Shown piece after piece: positions 46,694 through 55,578 of a stretch of DNA of 64,000 nt. The notes below the pieces were generated by a model that was not told the DNA's origin, did no database searches, and saw nothing but the letters and a program-made list of their open reading frames with translations. The translations under genes were made by a program, and so were the position numbers. The stretch lies in NCBI GenBank assembly GCA_033344875.1, contig JAWPMO010000001.1, forward strand, positions 1,141,595 through 1,205,594, read 5' to 3'. Origin of the DNA: Ilumatobacteraceae bacterium. GTDB lineage: Bacteria > Actinomycetota > Acidimicrobiia > Acidimicrobiales > Ilumatobacteraceae. Within the stretch, counting starts at the first letter, position 1; each line of letters opens with the position of its first letter.

Positions 46694-47530
46694 ATGGGCG
46701 ACTTCATCGACACCGGCTCCGACGACCTGTTGGCGCGCGTCGACGGCAACGTCGGCATCATCACGTTCAACCGACCGGAACGACGCAACGCCCTGTCCGA
46801 AGGCGTCTACCGCGGCTTCGACGCGGCACTCCCGGTGATGGCCGACGACCCCGAGGTCCGCGTCGTGCTCGTCACCGGTGCTGGTGGAGCCTTCTGCGCC
46901 GGCGGCGACGTCAAGGGGATGCACGAGGCCAACCAGACCGGCACGGATCGACCGGGTCGGCCGAGCGGCGTCGAAGATCAAGTCGCTCACCTCCGCAAGC
47001 TGCAGCGGGCGGTGTCGCTCGCGCTGCATCAGCATCCGAAGCCGGTCGTCGCCGCGCTGCCCGGGGCTGCAGCCGGTGCCGGCCTGTCGATCGCACTCGC
47101 CGCCGACATCCGGCTGGCCGCCGAGCGGGCCATCCTGGTCACCGCATTCGCCAACGTCGGCGCCTCCGGCGACTTCGGTGGGTCCTGGCTCCTCACCCAA
47201 CTGGTCGGTCCGGCCAAGGCGAAGGAGTTGTACTTCACGTCGCCTCGGCTGACGGCGCGGGAAGCCGCCGACCTCGGTCTCGTCAACCAGGTCCTGCCCG
47301 ACAAGGGCTTCGACGAGGCAGCACTCGAGTGGTGCCGGAACCTGGCCCGCCAGGCGCCGATCGCTCAGCGGTTGATGAAGGAGAACCTCAACCGTGCGTT
47401 GCACTGCGATCTCGCCACGGCACTCGACGCCGAGGCGACCAACATGGTGCGGTCGATGAGCACCGCCGACCATCGTGAGGCCGCGGCGGCGTTCGTCGAG
47501 AAGCGCTCGCCGAACTTCACCGGCCGGTGA
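46694..47530 (+). CDS. Enoyl-CoA hydratase/isomerase
   Basis: A 278-residue crotonase-fold enzyme for CoA thioester metabolism. GIITFNRPERRNALS begins the fold, AFCAGGDVKGMHE is the first oxyanion-hole region, and PGAAAGAGLSIALAADIRLA the second. The catalytic Glu positions of true hydratases are not obvious: ANVGASGDFGGSWLL has Gly-Asp where a Glu is usual, so isomerase or another crotonase activity is possible. Its last 14 bp overlap the VOC gene tail to tail. Confidence 0.88.
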   Translation: MGDFIDTGSDDLLARVDGNVGIITFNRPERRNALSEGVYRGFDAALPVMADDPEVRVVLVTGAGGAFCAGGDVKGMHEANQTGTDRPGRPSGVEDQVAHLRKLQRAVSLALHQHPKPVVAALPGAAAGAGLSIALAADIRLAAERAILVTAFANVGASGDFGGSWLLTQLVGPAKAKELYFTSPRLTAREAADLGLVNQVLPDKGFDEAALEWCRNLARQAPIAQRLMKENLNRALHCDLATALDAEATNMVRSMSTADHREAAAAFVEKRSPNFTGR

Positions 47531-48224
47531 CGACCTCGAAGCGGCAGTTGCAGATCGTGGTCGTCCCGACCTGATCGGCACGGTCGGTTCGCAGCTCGAC
47601 TCCGCACACGCCCTCACCCCGGTCACCCGCTCGGACGAACCGGATTTCACCGCCGTCGGGCAGGGCGATCGTGCCGTCGATCGCCTCGCAGCCGAGCACC
47701 TCGGACCAGCGCTCCGACATCGCCGTCGGTTCGAGCGCCTCGATCTCGACTGCGACGATCTCGTCGACGGCATCGTCGCGGACGTGGTCGCGCCACATCG
47801 GTCCGGCCCACTGCCACTCGCCCCACGTGTCGGCCCGGTCGACCGACAGGATCGCTCCACCGATGTCGGCCGGGTGCAGGTGCAGACCGACGATGCCGAC
47901 GTCCGCCGCCTCGAAGACGACCCGAACACCGTGCTCGTCGAGGCGTCGGCGGAGTGGTTCGAGGTCGTCGACCTCGAGGATCACCATGTAGCCGCTGTCG
48001 CCGCCGCGCTTGTCGATCAGCCGACCGGCCGTGGTGCCCGGCTGTGTCGGCGAGACGACTTCGAGGAACTGGTCCCCGACCGCGTAGAGGGCGTTGCGGA
48101 GCCCGAACGTGGCGACGCCCGGGTCCCGATGACAGAGCTCGAGCCCGAGTTCACGTTCGATCCGGTCTTCGGCTGCGGCGAGGTCGCTCGCCACCATCGC
48201 GATCTGTCGGAGCCTCATGCGCAT
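47517..48224 (-). CDS. VOC (glyoxalase-like) superfamily protein
   Basis: A 235-residue protein of the vicinal-oxygen-chelate fold, built of paired beta-alpha-beta modules (RLRQIAMVASDLAAAEDRIE; YMVILEVDDLEPLRRRLDEH; DEIVAVEIEALEPTAMSERW). The second half resembles the glyoxalase-like domains found in uncharacterised dioxygenase relatives. A full metal triad is not evident. CAGACT lies six bases before the ATG at 48224. Function unknown. Confidence 0.82.
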   Translation of the reverse strand: MRMRLRQIAMVASDLAAAEDRIERELGLELCHRDPGVATFGLRNALYAVGDQFLEVVSPTQPGTTAGRLIDKRGGDSGYMVILEVDDLEPLRRRLDEHGVRVVFEAADVGIVGLHLHPADIGGAILSVDRADTWGEWQWAGPMWRDHVRDDAVDEIVAVEIEALEPTAMSERWSEVLGCEAIDGTIALPDGGEIRFVRAGDRGEGVCGVELRTDRADQVGTTTICNCRFEVVTGR

Positions 48225-48241
48225 GCCGCGAGTCTGTCCGA

Positions 48242-48652
48242 GTGCGGCTGCGCCGATCGAGGCAGGGCTGGCAGACTGGCGGGATCGACACCGTCCGCAT
48301 CGACCAGTGGCTGCACGCCGTCCGGCTCACGAAGACCCGCGCCGAGGCCGCGGCGGCCTGCCGAGGCGGCCACGTCGACGTGAACGGCAAGGCGGTCAAG
48401 CCGTCGGCGACGGTGCAGCTCGGCGACCGGGTCGAGGCCTACCTCCACCAGCGCCGTCGGATCGTGGTCGTCGATCGGCTCCTCAAGAAGCGTGTCGGCG
48501 CGGCGGTCGCCGTCGAGTGCTACACCGACCACAGTCCGCCGCCACCCGAGCGCGAGGTCGCCGACGTGTTCGCCGTGCGCGAGAGGGGCGCCGGCCGCCC
48601 CACCAAGCGCGACCGTCGCCAGATCGACCGCCTGCGCGGCCGCCGCGGTTGA
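48242..48652 (+). CDS. S4-domain RNA-binding protein (HslR-like)
   Basis: A 136-residue RNA-binding protein. The S4 fold is at about 20-80 (VRIDQWLHAVRLTKTRAEAA, then GGHVDVNGKAVKPSATVQLG), followed by a basic tail (RPTKRDRRQIDRLRGRR). HslR-type proteins recycle stalled 50S subunits carrying nascent chains. The start is uncertain: GTG 48242 is the nearest in-frame candidate, and the conserved part begins about 17 codons later with no ATG between. It is divergent from the VOC gene. Confidence 0.85.
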   Translation: MRLRRSRQGWQTGGIDTVRIDQWLHAVRLTKTRAEAAAACRGGHVDVNGKAVKPSATVQLGDRVEAYLHQRRRIVVVDRLLKKRVGAAVAVECYTDHSPPPPEREVADVFAVRERGAGRPTKRDRRQIDRLRGRRG

Positions 48653-48664
48653 CCGACGCCCGGG

Positions 48665-48724
48665 TCAGTCGGCGCGGAACCAGAACTCGATCTCAGGTGG
48701 AAACTGCGGAATCCGACTCGCCAT
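48665..48724 (-). CDS. Tentative 19-residue leader-like ORF after the helicase
   Basis: MASRIPQFPPEIEFWFRAD is encoded by an ATG seven bases after the helicase stop and ends in TGA. It is rich in aromatic and Pro residues and neatly spaced after the helicase, but there is no clear ribosome site. It could be chance. Low confidence. Confidence 0.25.
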   Translation of the reverse strand: MASRIPQFPPEIEFWFRAD

Positions 48725-48731
48725 GACTGCA

Positions 48732-51542
48732 TCATCCCAGACGGACGATGTCGGTCAGCGACGCGACCAGGCGGTCGTCGGCGCGTGACGCCTCCAGGTC
48801 GACCAGGCCGATCGCCCGCCAGTCGTCGTTGCCGTCCGGGTCGTGCAATGTCTGCTCGACGCGGCCGGTCGACAGATCGAAGGCGAACCGTGACGCGTGG
48901 CGGGCGTCGCCGCCGATGTCGATGTGCTCGTGTTCGGCCCAGTAGGGCTCCATCGCCGCCGCGACGTCGAGATCGGGATCGGTGACGGGTGGCCGGCGGC
49001 GCCGAGCGAGGTGCTCGACCCACCGGAACGCCTCGTTGCGGACCATCGTCCGGAACGCCCTGGCGTCGCTGGTGATCGTGACCGGTCCCTCGTCGCCGGT
49101 GGCGCCGGGACGCACCGCTGCACCAGCGTCGTCGTCGGGGTGCTGGAGCCGTTCCCACTCGTCGAGCAGGCTGGAGTCGACCTGGCGGACGAGCGCGCCC
49201 AACCAGTGGATGATCTCGTCGAGTTCCTCGCTGCCCGCCTCGGCGGGGACGTTCTGCATGAGCCCCTTGTAGACGTCGGAGATGTAGCGCAGCACGACGC
49301 CTTCGGAATTCTTGAGGCCGTAGTGGTCGATATACTCACCGAACGTCATCGCCCGCTCGAACAGGTCGCGAACCACCGATTTGGGTTTGACCGTGTCGCC
49401 GCCGACCCACGGGTGGTGACGTCGGAACTCGTTGAAGTCGCCGTAGATCCAGTCCTTCAACGGGCGGGGAGGTTCGACCTTGGAGAGCCGTTCCATCCGT
49501 TCCTCGTATTCGACGCCCGACGACTTCATCTCGCTCATCAGCGCGTCCTTCGCCTTGCGGAGTTGGGCGGCGATCACGACGGCCGGGTTCTCCTGCACCG
49601 CCTCGATGATCGTCAGGATCGCGAGCGAGCGGTCGATGTCGCCGGTGGCGCCCACGGCGACCGTCGTGTGCTCGACCTCGGGCTCCGCGTCGATGCCGAC
49701 GCCGTCGGGCTCGACGGCGTCGATGTCGTCGGGCCGTTCGCCGCCGTCGACGGTCCCGGCATCGGCATCGGCACCGGACTCGGACTCGGACTCGGACTCG
49801 GCCAGGTCGAGCATCTCGGCGAGTCCGGCGAAGGCGCCGCCCGATGTTGCCGGGGCCTCGCGTCGGCGCTCGGGCGCCGGCGCCCGTTCGGGACGGCGCG
49901 CCGTTCGCTCGGGACGGACCTCGACCCGGAGCTCACGGTCGAGATGCGTGATCGCGTCGATCGCCCACAGCGAGAGTGGCTGGTGGAGTGCGAACTCGTC
50001 TTGCAGGTCGAAGTTGACCCGCACCCGTCGTCCCTGGTCGTCGGGCGGATCGGGGAACTCGAGCAGGTTGGCGTCGACGAGCGACCGGTAGATCGAGATC
50101 GACCGGCGAATGTGCTCGCGCTGGCGACGCCGTGTGTCGTGGTTCTCGACCATCAGCCGGCGGACGGCCGAGCATCCGTCGCCGGGTCGGTCGAGCAGGC
50201 TCATGACCATCTGATGGTTGACGTCGAAGCTCGACGTGAGCGGTTCGGGATCACCGCTGACGAGCCGGTCGAAGGTGCCTTCGTCCCAGTGGGCGTAGCC
50301 ACGCTCGGGCGCCTTCTTCTTGACCATCTTCTTTTTCTTCTTGGCGTCCGTCTCGGCCTGCTCGGCCATGCGCTGGTTGTCGACCACGTGTTCGGGCGCC
50401 TGCGCCCACACGTCGCCGCGGTCGTCGAAGCCCCGGCGCCCGGCGCGCCCGGCGATCTGCTGGAACTCGCGCACGCGCAGGATGCGAACCCCGCTGCCGT
50501 CGTACTTGCAGAGCTGGGTGAACAGCACCGACCGGATCGGTACGTTGACGCCGACGCCCAGCGTGTCGGTGCCGCAGATGATCTTGAGCAGCCCGGCCTG
50601 GGCGAGCCGTTCGACGAGCAGCCGGTACTTCGGGAGCAGCCCGGCGTGGTGCACGCCGACGCCGGCGACGAGGAACCGACGGAACGTCTTGCCGAACGGC
50701 GAGTCGAACCGGAACCCGCCGATCAGGTCTTTCACCTGCTGCTTCTCGTCCTTCGTGAGCGGGTCGAGACTCAGGTAGCCCTGTGCGGCTTCGGTGGCCT
50801 CGCGCTGCGTGAAGTGCACGAGATAGATCGGTGCCCGTCCCGACTCGAGGAGTTCTTCGATCGAGTGGTGCAGGGTCGACGTCCGGTACTGGAAGTCGAG
50901 CGGCACCGGCCGCTGCGTCGATCGCACGAGCGCCGTGTCGCGCCCGGTCCGTTTGCTGAGCTCGTCCTCGAAGAAGGTGGTCGAGCCGAGCGTCGCCGAC
51001 ATCAGGAGGAACTGACAATGCGGCAGTTCGAGCAGTGGGAGCTGCCACGCCCAGCCGCGTTGCGGGTCGGCGTAGAAGTGGAACTCGTCGGCGATGACGA
51101 CGTCGACGTCGGTGCGATCGCCGTCGCGCAGCGCCCAGTTCGCCAGGATCTCCGCAGTGCAGCAGATGATCGGTGCGTCGGGGTTCACGCTGCCGTCGCC
51201 GGTGATCATGCCAACCAGGTTCGAACCGAACGTCTGGCAGAGCTGGAAGAACTTCTCCGACACGAGCGCCTTGATCGGCGCCGTGTAGACACTCCGCTCG
51301 TCGCGGGCGAGGGCGACGAAATGGGCGGCGACGGCGACGAGCGACTTGCCCGAACCGGTCGGCGTGTTGAGAATCACGTTGTTGCCGGCGATCAGTTCGA
51401 GGACGGCCTCCTCCTGCGCCTCGTACATCTCGATCCCCTGCTCGACCGTGTAGGCGGCGAAGCCGTCGAGCAGTGCGCCCTCGTCGGGTGCCGGCGGCAT
51501 GTGCCGCAGGATCGGCGTGAGTTCGTCGGGTGAGATCGGCAT
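48732..51542 (-). CDS. DEAD/DEAH-box helicase with DUF3516-type C-terminus
   Basis: A 936-residue superfamily 2 helicase related to Ski2/Mtr4. Motifs: Q-like YEAQEEAVLELIAG, Walker A TPTGSGKS, motif Ia TAPIKALVSEKF, Walker B DEFH, motif III SATLG, motif V CGTDTLGVGVNVPIRSVLF, and motif VI QIAGRAGRRG. After a Lys-rich stretch, the C-terminal half is typical of actinobacterial DUF3516 helicases. It carries a Ser/Glu acidic insert (AESESESESGADADAG). Probably an RNA helicase in turnover or ribosome biogenesis. The start at 51542 fits the domain; an upstream extension to 51758 would overlap the GntR gene. Confidence 0.92.
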   Translation of the reverse strand: MPISPDELTPILRHMPPAPDEGALLDGFAAYTVEQGIEMYEAQEEAVLELIAGNNVILNTPTGSGKSLVAVAAHFVALARDERSVYTAPIKALVSEKFFQLCQTFGSNLVGMITGDGSVNPDAPIICCTAEILANWALRDGDRTDVDVVIADEFHFYADPQRGWAWQLPLLELPHCQFLLMSATLGSTTFFEDELSKRTGRDTALVRSTQRPVPLDFQYRTSTLHHSIEELLESGRAPIYLVHFTQREATEAAQGYLSLDPLTKDEKQQVKDLIGGFRFDSPFGKTFRRFLVAGVGVHHAGLLPKYRLLVERLAQAGLLKIICGTDTLGVGVNVPIRSVLFTQLCKYDGSGVRILRVREFQQIAGRAGRRGFDDRGDVWAQAPEHVVDNQRMAEQAETDAKKKKKMVKKKAPERGYAHWDEGTFDRLVSGDPEPLTSSFDVNHQMVMSLLDRPGDGCSAVRRLMVENHDTRRRQREHIRRSISIYRSLVDANLLEFPDPPDDQGRRVRVNFDLQDEFALHQPLSLWAIDAITHLDRELRVEVRPERTARRPERAPAPERRREAPATSGGAFAGLAEMLDLAESESESESGADADAGTVDGGERPDDIDAVEPDGVGIDAEPEVEHTTVAVGATGDIDRSLAILTIIEAVQENPAVVIAAQLRKAKDALMSEMKSSGVEYEERMERLSKVEPPRPLKDWIYGDFNEFRRHHPWVGGDTVKPKSVVRDLFERAMTFGEYIDHYGLKNSEGVVLRYISDVYKGLMQNVPAEAGSEELDEIIHWLGALVRQVDSSLLDEWERLQHPDDDAGAAVRPGATGDEGPVTITSDARAFRTMVRNEAFRWVEHLARRRRPPVTDPDLDVAAAMEPYWAEHEHIDIGGDARHASRFAFDLSTGRVEQTLHDPDGNDDWRAIGLVDLEASRADDRLVASLTDIVRLG

Positions 51543-51629
51543 GGGGTGACTGCAGTCTGCCCGATGCGAGCGGCGAGCGCCGACCGTCGATCCGATACTC
51601 TCGTGCATCGATCGAACTTCGAGGCCGAC

Positions 51630-52379
51630 GTGACCGCATCCTCCCGAACGACCGCCGGACGGCGCACGACCCGACATCCCGACGACGTCGCCGCCGAACT
51701 CCGCCGCGACATCCTCACCGGCGCGTTCGACCCCGGGGAGCGACTCGTCGAGTTGCAACTGTGCGAGCGCTACCGGTGCGGCCGTGCCGCCGTCAGGGCG
51801 GCGCTGGTCGAACTCGACGGCGAGGGCCTGGTGTCACGCGAGGTCAACCGGGGCGCCACCGTCCGGCAGATCTCGGTCGACGAAGCGATCCAGATCGCCG
51901 AGGCGCGCGCCGCACTCGAGAGCCTGCTGGCGAGTCGGGCGGCGACCAACGCGACCGACGCCGAACGCGCCGAGCTCGCGGGCATCATCGCCCGGATGCG
52001 CTCCGTGGTCGACAGCGGCGACCACGTGGCGTACTCGAACCTCAACGCCGAACTCCACCAGCGGATTCGTGAGGTCGGTCGGCATCAGGTTGCGTCCGAG
52101 TTGGTCGGCGCGCTCAGGAACCGCTCGTACCACCATCAGTTCCGACTCGCGATGATGCCGGGCCGACCGAGCGAGTCGCTCGAACAGCACGCTGCGATCG
52201 TCGAGGCGATCGATGCTCGGGACCCGCAACGGGCCGCGACCGCAGCCACCGAGCATCTCCGATCGGTGGTCGAAGCGCTCGGCGACTGGGGTCGACAGTC
52301 GATCGAGAGGGCGGGTACGAACGGTCAGTCGGTGGAGGCGTTGACGTCGACGATGAGGTCGGTCGCCGACAACGAGTAG
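51630..52379 (+). CDS. GntR-family regulator (FCD subfamily)
   Basis: A 249-residue repressor. The winged-helix region is at about 12-75 (DVAAELRRDILTGAFDPGER, then CGRAAVRAALVELDGEGLV), and an all-helical FCD effector domain follows (LESLLASRAATNATDAERAE; LNAELHQRIREVG with His/Asp-type metal ligands). The effector is probably an organic acid. GTG 51630 has GAGG five bases upstream and GATACT near 51594 as a possible -10; GTG 51603 is the alternative. Its last 55 bp overlap the convergent repeat-protein gene. Confidence 0.88.
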   Translation: MTASSRTTAGRRTTRHPDDVAAELRRDILTGAFDPGERLVELQLCERYRCGRAAVRAALVELDGEGLVSREVNRGATVRQISVDEAIQIAEARAALESLLASRAATNATDAERAELAGIIARMRSVVDSGDHVAYSNLNAELHQRIREVGRHQVASELVGALRNRSYHHQFRLAMMPGRPSESLEQHAAIVEAIDARDPQRAATAATEHLRSVVEALGDWGRQSIERAGTNGQSVEALTSTMRSVADNE

Positions 52380-54919
52380 ATGCAGGCCTCCCCGTCGTCG
52401 TTCAACGCCGTCAACACCGCATTCGGAGCGACGTCGCCCGCCGCGTAGTTCACGCTCGACGCCACCGGCACATCACCATCACACGACCACACCGTCAAGA
52501 ACCCAGCCGCATCCGGGAACACCGCCGTCACGTTCAACATCGCAGCATCGGCACCATCGGGCACCCCACCACGACCGGCCACATCGAACCGCGTCACCGA
52601 ACCAGCCGCCACCTGGCCGAACCCCTCGAACTCACCGTCGATCGTCTCCTCACCCGGACGAGACTCCACCAGACGAGCCGGCAACACCGGTGTGGGTTGA
52701 TCGCCTGCTTCGACGGCGGCGTTGACGTCGACGATGAGGTCGGTCGCCGACAACGAGTAGATGCAGGCTTCGCCGTCGTCGTTCAACGCCGTCAACACCG
52801 CATTCGGAGCGACGTCGCCCGCCGCGTAGTTCGCGCTCGACGCCACCGGCACATCACCATCACACGACCACACCGTCAAGAACCCAGCCGCATCCGGGAA
52901 CACCGCCGTCACGTTCAACATCACTGCCTCGGCACCGTCGGGCACTCCACCACGACCGGCCACATCGAACCGCGTCACCGAACCAGCCGCCACCCGATCG
53001 AACCCCTCGAACTCACCGTCGATCGTCTCCTCACCCGGACGAGACTCCACCAGACGAGCCGGCAGCACTGCAGCCGGTGAGCCGCCGACCGGCACATAAC
53101 CGTTGACGTCGACGATCACGTCGGTGGCCGACAGCGAGTAGACGCAGGCTTCGCCGTCGTCGTTCAACGCCGTCAACACCGCATTCGGCATCACGTCGCC
53201 GGCCGCGTAGTTCACGCTCGACGCCACCGGCACATCACCATCACACGACCACACCGTCAAGAACCCAGCCGCATCCGGGAACACCGCCGTCACGTTCAAC
53301 ATCGCAGCGTCGGCACCGTCGGGCACACCACCACGACCCGCCACATCGAACCGCGTCACCGAACCAGCCGCCACCCGACCGAACCCCTCGAACTCACCGT
53401 CGACGGTCTCCTCACCCGGACGAGACTCCACCAGACGAGCCGGCAACAACGGCTGCAACGTCCCGCCGGGAATCAGTGGGAACTCGAACAGGAAGGCCTG
53501 ATCGACGTCATCGGGGTCGAATTCGGCGGTGTAGTACCCACCGCCGACACAGGTGCCGTCGGACGTACACGAGATCGCGTGCACCTCTGCGTCGTTCTCG
53601 TCACCCGGCAGGGTCGGAAGGCCGGGGATCCGGATCGTGTCGCCCCACACCCCGTCGGTCTGTACCAGGTAGTACCCGAACCAGCCGAGTTCGTCATCGT
53701 CGTAGTAGCCGCCGGCCACGCAGTTGCCCGGCGAGACACACGCGACCGACTCGACCTCGGCGTCGAGACCCGTGTTGAGCGCGACCAGACCGGGTGCGGC
53801 GATCGCGTCGCCCCAGACACCAGCGGTCTGGGTGACGACGAACCCTTGATCCTCGTTGAAGACGTCCTCGTAGACGCCGCCGGCGGAGCAGTAGCCGGGC
53901 GCGGTGCACGAGATCGAGAGCACGTCGGCGTCGCCGCCGACGTTGAGCGCGGCGAGGCCCGGCATCGGGATCGCCGTGCCCCACGCACCGTCGACCTGCG
54001 ATGCCACGAACGCCTGGTCGTCGGCGGAGGCATCGGTGTAGTAGCCGCCGGTGGAGCAGTTGCCGGGCGAGGCGCACGACAGCGCGTACACGTCGCCATC
54101 CCCGCCGACGTTCAAGGCGCCGAGGCCGGGAATCTGGGTCGCCGAGCCCCAATCGCCGTCGACCATCGAGGCCACGAAGACCTCGTAGTCGTCATCGGCG
54201 TCTTGGTAGTAGCCGGCGACCGTGCAGTTGCCCGCCGAAGCACATGACCCCGCGTCGAGTTCCGAGTCGACACCGACGTCGAGCGCTGCGAGCCCCGGAA
54301 CACCGGTCGCCGTGCCCCACACACCGTCGACCTGCGACACCACGAAGGCGTGGTTGCCGAGGTCGCTCGAGTACTCGCCACCGGCGAGACAGTCACCGGG
54401 TGCGCCGCACGACAGTACGTTCACCTCGGCGTCATCGCCCGTGTTGAGTGCCGCCAGGCCGGGCACCGGCATCGCATCACCCCACACACCGTCGACCTGC
54501 GACACCACGAAGGCCTGGTTCACGTCACCGGCGTCGGTGTAGTAGCCGCCGGCCGAGCAGTTGCCGTCCGATGTGCACGAGATCGCTCGCACTTCCGTGT
54601 CCCTGCCCACGTTGAGGGTCGCCAGGCCGGGAACGGGAATCGCCGTGCCCCACACACCGTCGACCTGCGAGACGACGAAACTGCCGTAACCGTCGTCGTC
54701 CTCGTAGTAGCCGACGGCCGAGCAGTTGCCGGGAGAGCTACACGACACCGCATCCACCGACGCCGATCCGGCCGTGTTCAGCGCCACCACACCGGGGACG
54801 GGGAAGGCGTCGTCGCCCGGCGCAGCCTCGACACCGGCCCTGCCGGTCAACGCGAGGGTCCCCACCAATGCGGTGGCCGCGGCAACCGATATCCAGGACT
54901 TCGCTCGACGACCACCCAT
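52325..54919 (-). CDS. Large secreted protein with eight short and three long repeats
   Basis: An 864-residue exported protein. A signal peptide (KSWISVAAATALVGTLALTG) precedes eight repeats of about 55-60 residues (VPGLAALNVGGDADVxxISC, PGNCSAGGYYTD, FVVSQVDGVWG). Each has a Cys pair and aromatic-Gly motifs, which suggests blades of a beta-propeller. Three 127-residue repeats follow (RLVESRPGEETVDGEFEGFG, MLNVTAVFPDAAGFLTVWSC, IVDVN), an actinobacterial surface repeat also present in permuted form in the 23,994-25,355 gene. ATG 54919 has GAGGTG upstream. Probably a surface adhesin or matrix protein. The C-terminus lacks an anchor. Confidence 0.85.
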   Translation of the reverse strand: MGGRRAKSWISVAAATALVGTLALTGRAGVEAAPGDDAFPVPGVVALNTAGSASVDAVSCSSPGNCSAVGYYEDDDGYGSFVVSQVDGVWGTAIPVPGLATLNVGRDTEVRAISCTSDGNCSAGGYYTDAGDVNQAFVVSQVDGVWGDAMPVPGLAALNTGDDAEVNVLSCGAPGDCLAGGEYSSDLGNHAFVVSQVDGVWGTATGVPGLAALDVGVDSELDAGSCASAGNCTVAGYYQDADDDYEVFVASMVDGDWGSATQIPGLGALNVGGDGDVYALSCASPGNCSTGGYYTDASADDQAFVASQVDGAWGTAIPMPGLAALNVGGDADVLSISCTAPGYCSAGGVYEDVFNEDQGFVVTQTAGVWGDAIAAPGLVALNTGLDAEVESVACVSPGNCVAGGYYDDDELGWFGYYLVQTDGVWGDTIRIPGLPTLPGDENDAEVHAISCTSDGTCVGGGYYTAEFDPDDVDQAFLFEFPLIPGGTLQPLLPARLVESRPGEETVDGEFEGFGRVAAGSVTRFDVAGRGGVPDGADAAMLNVTAVFPDAAGFLTVWSCDGDVPVASSVNYAAGDVMPNAVLTALNDDGEACVYSLSATDVIVDVNGYVPVGGSPAAVLPARLVESRPGEETIDGEFEGFDRVAAGSVTRFDVAGRGGVPDGAEAVMLNVTAVFPDAAGFLTVWSCDGDVPVASSANYAAGDVAPNAVLTALNDDGEACIYSLSATDLIVDVNAAVEAGDQPTPVLPARLVESRPGEETIDGEFEGFGQVAAGSVTRFDVAGRGGVPDGADAAMLNVTAVFPDAAGFLTVWSCDGDVPVASSVNYAAGDVAPNAVLTALNDDGEACIYSLSATDLIVDVNASTD
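52340..53467 (-). repeat. Three tandem 381-bp repeats in the secreted protein gene
   Basis: GTTGACGTCGACGAT-type starts occur at 52340, 52721 and 53102, an exact 381-bp period (127 codons). Copies are largely identical in DNA (for example ACCGTCAAGAACCCAGCCGC in all three), with most changes at the linkers. The same unit type exists as 354-bp copies 28 kb away. Confidence 0.93.
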
Positions 54920-55086
54920 GTCACACCTCGTTCGGATCCGTCGCCGACCGGCACGCCGACGAGTGCTCGGCACCGTAGCTCCGCGACCGAGCCCGGCCGG
55001 GGAGGCACGCTGTTATCGTTCGGTGGCCGGCGACGACCGCGGTCGTCGTTCGGTAGCGATCGCCCGGACCTCGTAGCATCGCCCCC

Positions 55087-55572
55087 ATGTCGAGTCTCCT
55101 GGAGCGCTGTCACGGACTCCCGGTGCGTGAGGTGGCCGCAGGCGAGGCACTCGTCACCGAGCGCCGTCCCGACGGCACGATGTTCGTGCTGCTCGACGGC
55201 GAGTTCGACGTGACGAATCAGGGCGCCAAGGTCGCCTCGATCACCGAACCCGGAGCGGTCATCGGCGAGATCTCGGTGCTGCTCGATTCGTCGCCCGGTG
55301 CCACGGTCACGGCGGTCGTCCCCTCGCGAGTCCATGTGGTCGACGACCCGCTCGGCTTCATGACCCGCGACCCGGCAGCACTGCTCGCGGTGGCCCGCAC
55401 ACTCGCCGGTCGCCTCGACCGTCTCGTCGGCTACCTCGCCGACGTGAAGACGCAATACGCGTCCGCAGGCGGCCACCTCGAGTTGCTCGACGGCATCCTG
55501 GCCGAACTGGCCTTCGGGGAGCAGCCACCGGTCGACGCAGGGTCCGAGCGGGACCCCGATCCGTACTACTGA
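55087..55572 (+). CDS. Stand-alone cyclic-nucleotide-binding domain protein
   Basis: A 161-residue protein with a Crp-like beta-roll (GTMFVLLDGEFDVTN, GAVIGEISVLLDSSPGATVT, the phosphate-cassette position) and a helical end (VARTLAGRLDRLVGYLAD), but no DNA-binding domain. The Arg of a classical cAMP cassette is replaced by Ala/Thr near SSPGATVT, so the ligand may differ. It may act by protein contact. TAGCAT sits seven bases before the ATG (leaderless). It is convergent with the phosphoesterase gene, 6 bp apart. Confidence 0.82.
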   Translation: MSSLLERCHGLPVREVAAGEALVTERRPDGTMFVLLDGEFDVTNQGAKVASITEPGAVIGEISVLLDSSPGATVTAVVPSRVHVVDDPLGFMTRDPAALLAVARTLAGRLDRLVGYLADVKTQYASAGGHLELLDGILAELAFGEQPPVDAGSERDPDPYY

Positions 55573-55578
55573 GTCGTC

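Noticed and set aside
52325-53467. Mobile repeats or IS copies in the 52-53 kb region
   Set aside because: The 381-bp units encode protein repeats in frame, with no inverted ends, duplications or transposase.
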